In this document: positions 1 to 6,091 of the stretch, in pieces
Layout: each line of letters begins with the position of its first letter
Position numbering within the stretch: position 1 is the first letter of the stretch
DNA from: Sedimenticola sp.
Lineage (GTDB): Bacteria > Pseudomonadota > Gammaproteobacteria > Chromatiales > Chromatiaceae
NCBI GenBank assembly: GCA_026197195.1
Contig: JAPHUG010000198.1
Span: 1-7,515 of the forward strand
DNA length: 7,515 nt
Reading direction: 5' to 3'
The notes under the pieces: model-generated
Databases searched by the model: none
The model's input: the letters and a program-made list of their open reading frames with translations, nothing else
Told to the model about the DNA's origin: nothing
Program-made: the position numbers and the translations under genes

Positions 1-507
1 ATCTGCTATTTAGATGAAGAGGTTGAGGCGCGCAAGGACACCACCGTGGTACTGCATCCCCTGACGGATGACAGACGCATTCTGCCCATTGAACGTACCG
101 GCGAAATTCTACAGGCCCCGCCTGAGTTTATGCTGGTTGTATCCTATAACCCAGGCTATCAAAACCTGCTGAAGGGAATGAAGCCGAGTACACGGCAGCG
201 TTTTGTGGCCGCACGCTTTGATTTTCCCAAGGCAGAACTAGAGCAGGAAGTTATTATCGGTGAAACCGGTATTGACGAGATGATGGCCAAACGCTTGGTC
301 AGCCTGGCCAATTCTCTACGCGCACTCAAAGATCACGACCTGGAAGAGGCCGCCTCAACCCGACTACTGGTCTATACGGCCACGCTGATTCTCGGTGGCT
401 ATGATCCCATGGAAGCATGCCGTGCCGCCATGGTGGAACCCTTGACCGACGATGAAGAGACAACTCGCGCACTCATGGAAGTAGTGGATATTGCGTTTGG
501 TCGCTAA
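1..507 (+). CDS. norQ: NorQ, AAA+ ATPase for nitric oxide reductase activation (3' part only)
   Basis: The reading frame is open to the left edge, so this is the last 168 residues of a longer protein; the CbbQ/NirQ/NorQ family is usually about 260-270 residues, so the Walker A region lies outside the window. Visible are the Walker B end (ICYLDEE, residues 3-7 of the fragment), a sensor-1-like asparagine in SYNPGYQ, and an arginine-finger-like stretch TRQRF. This MoxR-type AAA+ ATPase works with the VWA protein NorD to mature or activate the membrane NorCB nitric oxide reductase; it acts in the cytoplasm. NorQ is preferred over CbbQ because norD lies two genes downstream and no RuBisCO gene is seen. 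The GTG at 46 is an internal valine codon, not a start, since conserved family sequence continues upstream of it. The stop TAA (505-507) is six bases before the next gene. Confidence 0.92.
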   Translation: MCYLDEEVEARKDTTVVLHPLTDDRRILPIERTGEILQAPPEFMLVVSYNPGYQNLLKGMKPSTRQRFVAARFDFPKAELEQEVIIGETGIDEMMAKRLVSLANSLRALKDHDLEEAASTRLLVYTATLILGGYDPMEACRAAMVEPLTDDEETTRALMEVVDIAFGR

Positions 508-513
508 TTCCCT

Positions 514-1518
514 ATGAGTCTCGTCACACAAGCGACAAAACTGCAAAAGAAGCGCTTCTGGTTTCAGGCCGGCTTTTTCGCGTTATTTGTACTGGCACCA
601 CCACTGGATCTGTTCCGTTTTGATCTGACCCAGAATCATTTCTTCTTTCTGGGTCAGCACTGGACCCTCGGTCTTGATGCCTTTATTGCTGGAGAGATTG
701 GTCCCGGCGAGGCGGCTTTTAACCTGATTGTTCGCGGCTTCATCCCCCTCGCCCTGGTGGGCGGCGGATTGATCTGGAGCGCATGGCGTTTTGGGCGCCT
801 CTACTGTGGTTGGCTCTGCCCTCACTTCTCTGTCGTCGAAACAATCAATAAGCTCATGCATCGTGCCAGTGGCAAACCCAGCGTCTGGGAGAAAAACCCA
901 CTGCCCGAGCTACAACCCAACGGCACCATCCAAAAAGCCGATAATCGCTACTGGCCCGTCACAGTTTTGGCCGCGCTGTTTTTTGCTTTTCTCTGGGCCT
1001 TGTCACTACTGACCTACTTACTACCCCCTTTTGAGATCTACCATAATCTACTGACCGCTTCTCTAACCGGTAACCAGATGCGATTTCTGGGTGTGGGCAC
1101 CTTCCTGCTCTTTATTGAGTTTATGTTTGCCCGCCACCTGTTCTGTCGGTTTGGTTGTGCCGTGGGGTTGTTTCAGAGCCTGGCTTGGATGGCTAACAAC
1201 CGGAGTATGGTGGTGGGGTTTGACAGAAAACGCGCCAACCTCTGCTCTGACTGTAACAACGCCTGTGACAATGTCTGCCCCATGCGCCTCAAACCCCGTT
1301 CAATAAAACGAAAGATGTTTACCTGCACAGAGTGCGCACAATGCATATCGGCCTGTGATCAGGTCCAGGCACAACAGACGCGCCCCGGCCTGCTGAAGTG
1401 GGTTGATGATCTGGAAGCTATTCCCGTGGTTACGGGACGTGAACAGAATGGAAAACGCTACACAGCGTCCACCCAAAACAGTGATCAAGACTGCACCCAG
1501 CAACGGGGAGAGCATTAA
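514..1518 (+). CDS. Polytopic membrane 4Fe-4S ferredoxin (NapH/NosR/CcoG-like) of the nor cluster
   Basis: This 334-residue membrane protein has about four hydrophobic helices (near residues 15-35, 70-92, 147-170 and 189-208). Two CxxxC(P) motifs follow helices: C98-GWL-C102-P and C211-RFG-C215. The soluble C-terminal part carries two ferredoxin-like cysteine sets: C244/C247/C251/C255-P and C271/C274/C277/C281. This layout is that of NapH, the C-terminal half of NosR, and CcoG, which move electrons at the cytoplasmic membrane. No FMN-binding or NosR N-terminal domain is present. The gene sits tightly between norQ and norD (gaps of 6 and 2 bases), so a role in electron supply to, or maturation of, nitric oxide reductase is inferred. 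No clear Shine-Dalgarno precedes ATG 514, so translation may be coupled to norQ. The first cluster has spacing C-x2-C-x3-C-x3-CP instead of the usual x2-x2-x3. I do not know an agreed gene symbol. Confidence 0.85.
   Translation: MSLVTQATKLQKKRFWFQAGFFALFVLAPPLDLFRFDLTQNHFFFLGQHWTLGLDAFIAGEIGPGEAAFNLIVRGFIPLALVGGGLIWSAWRFGRLYCGWLCPHFSVVETINKLMHRASGKPSVWEKNPLPELQPNGTIQKADNRYWPVTVLAALFFAFLWALSLLTYLLPPFEIYHNLLTASLTGNQMRFLGVGTFLLFIEFMFARHLFCRFGCAVGLFQSLAWMANNRSMVVGFDRKRANLCSDCNNACDNVCPMRLKPRSIKRKMFTCTECAQCISACDQVQAQQTRPGLLKWVDDLEAIPVVTGREQNGKRYTASTQNSDQDCTQQRGEH
1505..1510 (+). promoter_or_regulatory. Ribosome binding site for norD
   Basis: GGGGAG lies ten bases before GTG 1521, inside the end of the upstream gene. 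It supports the GTG start over the in-frame ATG at 1554, and suggests translational coupling. Confidence 0.5.
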
Positions 1519-1520
1519 CC

Positions 1521-3356
1521 GTGGAAGAGAAAGTTGGTGAAATCTGGCACCGAATGGTCACACGGATGGCAGAAACCCGTTACCCTGAAGCCGCCGTGCA
1601 TCTGGAAGAGATCGAGCTGACCATGGGTATTATGTTCCGCGCTCTGGGAGGTGATGGCGGGCTGGAAGTGGCTGCCGCCAATGCCACTGAACATGGCGCC
1701 CGCCGCGGCCTTCTGCAACGCATTGCAGGAAACAACAAACGCATTGAGCTCGCCTGGCGTGATGAACAATCACTCAGGCTACCCGCCAGTATTGACTATT
1801 TCCCCGAAAGGCAACTCAATCACTATCTCTATACCTGGCTGGCGGCGCTAGCCGTTGGTGATCACCAGGAAGAAGAGGCTTGGTTAAACAAGAACCAACG
1901 CCTTACCGTGAAAACACTGCATGACTACCCCGGCATCAGTAAACGCTATACCGCTCTGGTAGAAGCACACCTGGCTGAGCGTATGCCGATCGAAAAACTG
2001 CCCGCTGCAGAGGCTGAACAGGAACGGGCCATACGTCAGGCACTGCGGGAACCAGGAACAGTCGAACAGCTTCCTGCTGCCAAACGACCACCGCAACCGG
2101 TACCGCTCTGGCTCCATCCCTTTCCACCCATCTCAGCTCCAGCAACGGCCCAGGCCGGCGATGAACAAGGTGAACGGGGCGATGGCGAGATAAAAGAGAT
2201 TGAAGACATGCAGCGCCACAAGTCTGAGCGCGCACAAAAACCCGAAAAAGAGGATCAAGGCCTGATCACCATCCGCATGGAGAATATCTTTACCTGGGGT
2301 GAGTTTGCCAACCTGGATCGGAGTTCAGAGGAGAATGACGACCTCGACAGTGCGGCCGATGCCCTTAAGGACATGGACAACCTGAGTGTGAGTCGTGATG
2401 CTAAAGCTTCTGCTGGAAAATTGCGTTTCGACCTGGACCTTCCTTCCGAAGCTAATGATGACCTGATACTTAATGAAGGCATCCTGCTCCCCGAGTGGGA
2501 TTTCAAAAAGCAGAAACTCATACCTGATCACTGCCGCATACAGCCTATGGTGGCGGCAGATGCCAGCCCCTGCGAGCTTCCAGACACACTGCGTAAAACA
2601 GCACATAAACTGCGGGCACAGTTCCAGCACCTCACCCCGGCCCGCATATGGCACCGCTCACAACAGGACGGCTGTGAGATCGACCTGGATGCCTATATGC
2701 GTTATGCAACTGACAGGGCCGCCGGGCACACATCCGCCAGCGACGGCCTCTATAAAGATCTGCGTGTCGGAGCCAGAGACCTGGCCTGCCTGCTGCTCGC
2801 CGACCTGTCACTCTCAACAGACACCTGGGTCAACAATCATTCTCGAGTCATTGATGTCATCAGGGACTCACTCTATCTGTTTGCAGAAAGCCTCTCAGCA
2901 ACAGGCGACCAATTTGCCATGTATGGCTTCTCATCACGCAAACGGGATCCTGTGCGCGTGCATCATCTAAAAACCTTCGAAGAGCACTACTCCGGTGCCA
3001 TTCGTGGGCGCATTGACGCGATAAAACCTGGCTACTATACCCGCATGGGTGCAGCCATTCGATACAGCAGCGATATTTTGAAAGACCAGCCTGCCGGGCG
3101 CCGGCTATTGCTGATTCTCACTGACGGTAAACCCAACGACCTGGATAAATATGAAGGGCGCTACGGAATCGAGGATACCCGGCGCGCCATTCATGAGGCA
3201 CGGCAACTGGGTCTGCAGCCGTTCTGCGTCACCATCGACGCACAGGCCAACGATTATCTGCCCCATCTATTCGGGACAGGCAGCTATGTGGTGATTCACA
3301 AGCCTTCACAGCTGCCCCGCGAACTCCCGCTACTGTATGCAAAACTAACGGCCTGA
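1521..3356 (+). CDS. norD: NorD, VWA-domain nitric oxide reductase activation protein
   Basis: This 611-residue protein matches NorD in architecture. The N-terminal two thirds is a mostly helical region ending in a proline-rich then strongly charged linker (about residues 190-250), followed by an acidic stretch rich in DD and EN pairs. The C-terminal von Willebrand A domain (about 420-611) has a complete metal-ion site: D428-L-S430-L-S432, T507 in YYTRMG, and D535 in LTDGKPND. NorD partners the AAA+ ATPase NorQ as a MoxR/VWA chaperone pair that inserts or activates the non-heme iron/heme centre of NorB; it is expected on the cytoplasmic side of the membrane. The start is GTG at 1521, two bases after the previous stop, supported by the ribosome site and a plausible MoxR/VWA N-terminus. 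There is no signal peptide. It is the last gene of the nor group; I see no strong intrinsic terminator directly after it. Confidence 0.94.
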   Translation: MEEKVGEIWHRMVTRMAETRYPEAAVHLEEIELTMGIMFRALGGDGGLEVAAANATEHGARRGLLQRIAGNNKRIELAWRDEQSLRLPASIDYFPERQLNHYLYTWLAALAVGDHQEEEAWLNKNQRLTVKTLHDYPGISKRYTALVEAHLAERMPIEKLPAAEAEQERAIRQALREPGTVEQLPAAKRPPQPVPLWLHPFPPISAPATAQAGDEQGERGDGEIKEIEDMQRHKSERAQKPEKEDQGLITIRMENIFTWGEFANLDRSSEENDDLDSAADALKDMDNLSVSRDAKASAGKLRFDLDLPSEANDDLILNEGILLPEWDFKKQKLIPDHCRIQPMVAADASPCELPDTLRKTAHKLRAQFQHLTPARIWHRSQQDGCEIDLDAYMRYATDRAAGHTSASDGLYKDLRVGARDLACLLLADLSLSTDTWVNNHSRVIDVIRDSLYLFAESLSATGDQFAMYGFSSRKRDPVRVHHLKTFEEHYSGAIRGRIDAIKPGYYTRMGAAIRYSSDILKDQPAGRRLLLILTDGKPNDLDKYEGRYGIEDTRRAIHEARQLGLQPFCVTIDAQANDYLPHLFGTGSYVVIHKPSQLPRELPLLYAKLTA

Positions 3357-3442
3357 GTTTCATTTGCAAATAGAGGCAAAAGGCCATTCAATTTTCTGAT
3401 TAATGCACAGCAATTTTCAATAACCTGTAAAATCCCATCGAA

Positions 3443-3477
3443 CAAGATATAGAATTACATTAAATAACAATATCTTG
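3443..3477. repeat. Spaced inverted repeat CAAGATAT / ATATCTTG
   Basis: CAAGATAT (3443-3450) and its exact reverse complement ATATCTTG (3470-3477) flank 19 AT-rich bases. The repeat ends 17 bases before a TTGACA hexamer. It could be an operator for a dimeric regulator or simply chance in AT-rich DNA. No known regulator consensus (FNR, NsrR) fits it. Confidence 0.3.
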
Positions 3478-3712
3478 GAGCAACACATATCCTTTTGACA
3501 CCCCCCGTTTCACAGTTAAAAACTATGTTATGGAAAACCGCTAGCTGCTTTGCAAAAAGCCCTGATATCCCGTACCATCGTTGTGAATAATAAAGATAAA
3601 CTCTATGTGGAATGAGGTATACAAACGGGGAATCCAAAAGCTAGCCGGTTAACTAAACCAGCCTGATTTTCCCTGCGTTGATTGCCTTACATTTCCACAT
3701 GGATCCTTATTT

Positions 3713-3717
3713 GAGGG
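3713..3717 (+). promoter_or_regulatory. Ribosome binding site for the tetraheme cytochrome gene
   Basis: GAGGG lies six bases before ATG 3724. It selects this start over the out-of-frame ATG at 3699. Confidence 0.6.
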
Positions 3718-3723
3718 TAGTGT

Positions 3724-4299
3724 ATGGCAAGCAGTTCCAATGGTGGGAACACATCAAGGAAAAAATTCGTCCTCATTCTCGTGCTTGTTTTTTCGGCAGG
3801 CATCCTCTTTACGGGCCTTTTCAATATGGGGCTCTCTGCGACCAATGAGATGGAATTCTGCACCTCCTGCCACTCCATGAAGGTCAATCTTGAGGAATAC
3901 AAAGAGACCGTTCACTACAAGAATACCTCGGGTGTTCGTGCCACCTGTTCTGACTGTCATGTTCCAAAAGAGTTTGGCCCCAAAATGGTTGCCAAAGTGC
4001 TTGCGTATAAGGATGTCGTTCACGAAATCCTCGGCACGATTGACACACCCGAGAAATATGAAGCACATCGATGGGACATGGCCAGTCGTGTCTGGGCCAA
4101 AATGAAGGCGTCCAACTCCAGAGAGTGTCGTAGCTGCCATGATTTTGACCAGATGGATCTGAGTTCTCAGGATCGTATGGCTCGTAAACGCCACTCCAAG
4201 GCTGTTGATGAAGGTGAAACCTGCATTGACTGTCACAAAGGTATTGCCCATACAGAGCCCGATGAACCCGATGAAACTGATGCAGATAACAAGGGTTGA
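3724..4299 (+). CDS. Membrane-anchored tetraheme cytochrome c, NapC/NirT family
   Basis: The protein has 191 residues, close to the usual length of about 190-205 for the family. A short positively charged cytoplasmic N-terminus is followed by one uncleaved membrane helix (about 15-37), then a periplasmic domain with exactly four CxxCH heme-c motifs: C46-TSC-H50, C75-SDC-H79, C135-RSC-H139 and C167-IDC-H171. A methionine two residues after the first motif (CHSM) is typical of the NapC/NirT/NrfH group. Such proteins normally oxidise quinol in the membrane and pass electrons to periplasmic reductases (nitrate, nitrite, TMAO). No such reductase gene is nearby; the neighbours are the ankyrin gene (37 bases on) and fccAB, so a link between the quinone pool and sulfide dehydrogenase is possible but inferred. 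The C-terminal tail is acidic (DEPDE repeats). I give no symbol because NapC, NirT and CymA cannot be told apart from sequence reading alone. Confidence 0.9.
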   Translation: MASSSNGGNTSRKKFVLILVLVFSAGILFTGLFNMGLSATNEMEFCTSCHSMKVNLEEYKETVHYKNTSGVRATCSDCHVPKEFGPKMVAKVLAYKDVVHEILGTIDTPEKYEAHRWDMASRVWAKMKASNSRECRSCHDFDQMDLSSQDRMARKRHSKAVDEGETCIDCHKGIAHTEPDEPDETDADNKG

Positions 4300-4336
4300 G
4301 CAATTCACGGTATCACTTGAGAAGCGGTAGAGATCA

Positions 4337-5278
4337 ATGAAGCAGAACTGGGTCTTCGCTATACTGTTTAGCCTATTCGTCACGGGTACTGCGTTGGCAG
4401 ATCAAAGTGATAAAGAGGCTGAATACCGACTGGCTGCCAGTATCGGAGACATCGATACCGTAATTCGGCTACTGGATGAAGGGATAGACGTAAACACGGG
4501 CAATCAGTTCGGGGTAACCGCACTGATGATGGCCATCCAGAATAATAACTTTGAGACGACAGCCCTGCTACTTACCCGCGGAGCCGACGTTAATGCAAAA
4601 GCCGTTGCGGGCTGCACAGCCCTTACTTTTGCAGCAGAAAATGGCCACTCAGCCCTGACAGCCATGCTACTGGAACGAGGCGCTGATCTGAATGCACGCA
4701 CTCGCGCAGGCTGGGACTCCCTGATCATTGCCGCCCGGTATGGGCTAACTGATATGGTTGAGCAGTTACTCTATAAGGGAGCCAATCCTAACCTGGGAGA
4801 TAACGAAGGCAAGACCGCCCTGATACACGCCGCAGAGAAAGGACACTTTGAAACAGCAGCCATGCTGATTGAAAGGGGCGCCGATATTGAGGCCCGAGAT
4901 AACCACGGTACTTCCGCGCTGATTATAGCGGCTGACAAGGGACATACCAAAGTCATGGAGGTTCTCTTGACACGGGGTGCCAACGTTAACGCCCATGACA
5001 CTGATGGGGCCACACCACTCATCTGGGCCGTTGGTCAAGGACATCATTTAGCGGTTGAGCTGTTGCTACGCCGCAAGGCTGATGTCAATATAGCCGACAA
5101 TGACGGCGTGACGGCCCTAATGGAGGCAGCAACAACCCGCAATGAAGAGCTGGTCAAACTGTTACTCATTAATGGTGCTGATATCAATATGAAAGATCAT
5201 AGCGGACGAACAGCCGCGGATATCGCCAAAAAGAAAAGAAACAAGAAAGTCATCGCGCTCCTTGCTGGTGAATCTTAA
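4337..5278 (+). CDS. Secreted ankyrin-repeat protein, nine repeats
   Basis: This 313-residue protein starts with a Sec signal peptide: MKQ, a hydrophobic core (residues 5-18), and a likely cleavage after A19-L20-A21. The rest is almost wholly ankyrin repeats of 33 residues: a capping repeat at about 26-57, full repeats starting near 58, 91, 124, 157, 190, 223 and 256, and a shorter C-terminal cap at 289-313. The repeats show the consensus G-x-T/S-A-L-x-x-A-A and LLL-x-x-G-A-D-x-N, with no other domain. Ankyrin proteins bind other proteins; in the periplasm the known comparison is AnkB of Pseudomonas aeruginosa, which supports catalase KatB. Here a scaffold, assembly or protection role for the neighbouring periplasmic cytochromes or FccAB is inferred from position alone. 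It follows the tetraheme cytochrome by 37 bases and is separated from fccA by 180 bases. The ribosome site before ATG 4337 is weak. The fold is certain; the function is unknown. Confidence 0.93.
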   Translation: MKQNWVFAILFSLFVTGTALADQSDKEAEYRLAASIGDIDTVIRLLDEGIDVNTGNQFGVTALMMAIQNNNFETTALLLTRGADVNAKAVAGCTALTFAAENGHSALTAMLLERGADLNARTRAGWDSLIIAARYGLTDMVEQLLYKGANPNLGDNEGKTALIHAAEKGHFETAAMLIERGADIEARDNHGTSALIIAADKGHTKVMEVLLTRGANVNAHDTDGATPLIWAVGQGHHLAVELLLRRKADVNIADNDGVTALMEAATTRNEELVKLLLINGADINMKDHSGRTAADIAKKKRNKKVIALLAGES

Positions 5279-5299
5279 GCAAGAAATAGCGTAAGTGAT

Positions 5300-5320
5300 T
5301 GTAACCGGACTTCCGGTACA
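5300..5320 (+). other. Hairpin downstream of the ankyrin gene
   Basis: TGTA(A)CCGG at 5300-5308 pairs with CCGGTACA at 5313-5320 around an ACTT loop, eight base pairs with one bulged A. No T-run follows, so it is not a classical terminator; it may stabilise an mRNA end or be a protein site. Confidence 0.35.
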
Positions 5321-5367
5321 TCCAGACATGAGAACCAACTATTCATGTCAATAAAGTGATGCAGGAC

Positions 5368-5386
5368 ACGCCAGCACCGCTGGTGT
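5368..5386 (+). other. Hairpin in the fccA leader
   Basis: ACGCCAGC (5368-5375) pairs with GCTGGTGT (5379-5386) around an ACC loop, with one G-T wobble. No T-run follows. It is the second of three stems in the 180-base gap before fccA. Confidence 0.35.
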
Positions 5387-5398
5387 TAGTGCATTGTA

Positions 5399-5426
5399 AA
5401 AAAGAGTGCATCTACACCCTCTTTTT
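5399..5426 (+). terminator. Possible weak terminator or attenuator ahead of fccA
   Basis: AAAAAGAG (5399-5406) pairs with CTCTTTTT (5419-5426), and the right arm ends in five T. The stem is A/T rich with a 12-base loop, so termination would be inefficient. It could reduce read-through from the ankyrin gene, or be an mRNA processing or stability element just before the strong fccA ribosome site. Confidence 0.35.
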
Positions 5427-5447
5427 AACAAAAAAGCCTGAAAACCA

Positions 5448-5455
5448 AAGGAGGT
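5448..5455 (+). promoter_or_regulatory. Near-perfect ribosome binding site for fccA
   Basis: AAGGAGGT matches the full anti-Shine-Dalgarno complement, with three bases between it and ATG 5459. It is by far the strongest ribosome site in the window, consistent with high expression of the sulfide dehydrogenase. Confidence 0.8.
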
Positions 5456-5458
5456 ATC

Positions 5459-6079
5459 ATGGCGTATAAAATGTTAACTAAGGCCGCACTGGTCGCTGGA
5501 CTTGCGGTTAGTGCCGCATTTTCAGTCTCCGCAGCCGATAAGCCAAAACTGATGATGGGCGCTGATGCTGCCATGCTGGCCAATACCTGTGCCGGTTGTC
5601 ATGGCACTGGCGGCAATAGCATGGGACCTGCAGCACCCTCTATTGCGGGACTCTCCCCCACCTACTTCAATGAAACCATGGCTGGCTTCGCCAGCGGTGA
5701 AATCCCCTCTACGATCATGGGTCGTATTGCCAAGGGTTACACCGAGGATGAGATAGGTGCCATGGCCAAATTCTACAGTGGCAAAAAATTCATGAAGGCC
5801 AAGCAGGACTTTGATCCAGCCCTGGCTGACAAAGGCGCCAAACTTCATGATAAGTACTGTGAAAAATGTCATGCCGATGGCGGTCAGTCAGCAGAAGATG
5901 ATGCCGGCGTACTGGCTGGCCAGTGGACACCTTATGTCAACTGGACCTTGGCCGACTACAAAGCAGGGGACCGCGAAGCTACCAAGAAGATGAAAAAGAA
6001 GCTGAGCGAATTGTTAGAACGAGAGGGTAGTGACGGCGTCATTGCACTCCTCAACTTCTATGCTAGCCAGCAGAAATAA
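5459..6079 (+). CDS. fccA: Flavocytochrome c sulfide dehydrogenase, diheme cytochrome subunit
   Basis: FccA is the periplasmic electron-accepting subunit of flavocytochrome c sulfide dehydrogenase: it takes electrons from the FAD of FccB and hands them to soluble cytochrome c. The 206-residue precursor has a Sec signal peptide with cleavage near residues 25-26 (VSA/AD or SAA/D), leaving about 180 residues, close to the mature size in Allochromatium vinosum. Two cytochrome c4-like domains each carry one CxxCH heme site: C44-AGC-H48 and C134-EKC-H138. M87 in STIMGRIAKGY is a plausible axial ligand of the first heme; the second axial ligand is not certain by eye. The lysine-rich stretch TKKMKKKL near the C-terminus matches my recollection of purple sulfur bacterial FccA. 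The gene is 12 bases ahead of fccB and surely co-transcribed with it. A soluble cytochrome c4 is the alternative, but the fccB partner makes that unlikely. Confidence 0.94.
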   Translation: MAYKMLTKAALVAGLAVSAAFSVSAADKPKLMMGADAAMLANTCAGCHGTGGNSMGPAAPSIAGLSPTYFNETMAGFASGEIPSTIMGRIAKGYTEDEIGAMAKFYSGKKFMKAKQDFDPALADKGAKLHDKYCEKCHADGGQSAEDDAGVLAGQWTPYVNWTLADYKAGDREATKKMKKKLSELLEREGSDGVIALLNFYASQQK

Positions 6080-6091
6080 GGCAGGGGACAG

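Larger units (their letters stand above)
3357..3723. other. Non-coding gap between nor genes and the fcc cassette
   Basis: This 367-base AT-rich stretch has no credible gene: the only open frame over 60 codons-worth of sequence is a 60-residue minus-strand one without recognisable content. It contains the perfect palindrome ATTTGCAAAT (3362-3371) just after norD and a spaced inverted repeat at 3443-3477. It also has a TTGACA hexamer at 3495-3500 without a good -10 at the usual distance. A weak sigma70-like pair is TTGCAA (3550-3555) with TACCAT (3573-3578), 17 bases apart. The promoter of the tetraheme cytochrome gene should lie here, but none of these can be called firmly. No tRNA or known riboswitch was recognised, and no GC-rich stem with a T-run follows norD. 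Confidence 0.6.

Noticed and set aside
46..507. GTG at 46 as start of a 153-residue protein
   Set aside because: The frame is open to base 1 and the codons before 46 encode the conserved Walker B region of NorQ, so this is an internal codon of a truncated gene.
2473..2970. 165-residue open frame on the plus strand inside norD
   Set aside because: It is an out-of-frame shadow of norD with low-complexity content and no ribosome site; the norD frame carries the VWA motifs.
3443..3477. NsrR or FNR operator for NO or anaerobic control
   Set aside because: The arms AAGATAT/ATATCTT resemble the outer part of an NsrR site, but the spacing and inner bases do not fit, and no TTGAT-N4-ATCAA FNR site is present.
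3495..3527. TTGACA hexamer as a sigma70 promoter
   Set aside because: The -35 is perfect but no acceptable -10 lies 15-19 bases downstream; the nearest TATGTT is 23 bases away.
3455..3637. 60-residue minus-strand open frame in the intergenic gap
   Set aside because: No ribosome site, no recognisable motif, and AT-rich content expected to give such a frame by chance.
3754..4383. 209-residue open frame on the minus strand
   Set aside because: It lies antisense to the tetraheme cytochrome gene, whose four heme motifs are unmistakable; the translation has no recognisable domain.
4508..5203. Possible DNA tandem repeat or CRISPR-like periodicity of 99 bases
   Set aside because: The periodicity is at protein level only (33-residue ankyrin repeats); the DNA copies are strongly diverged and coding.
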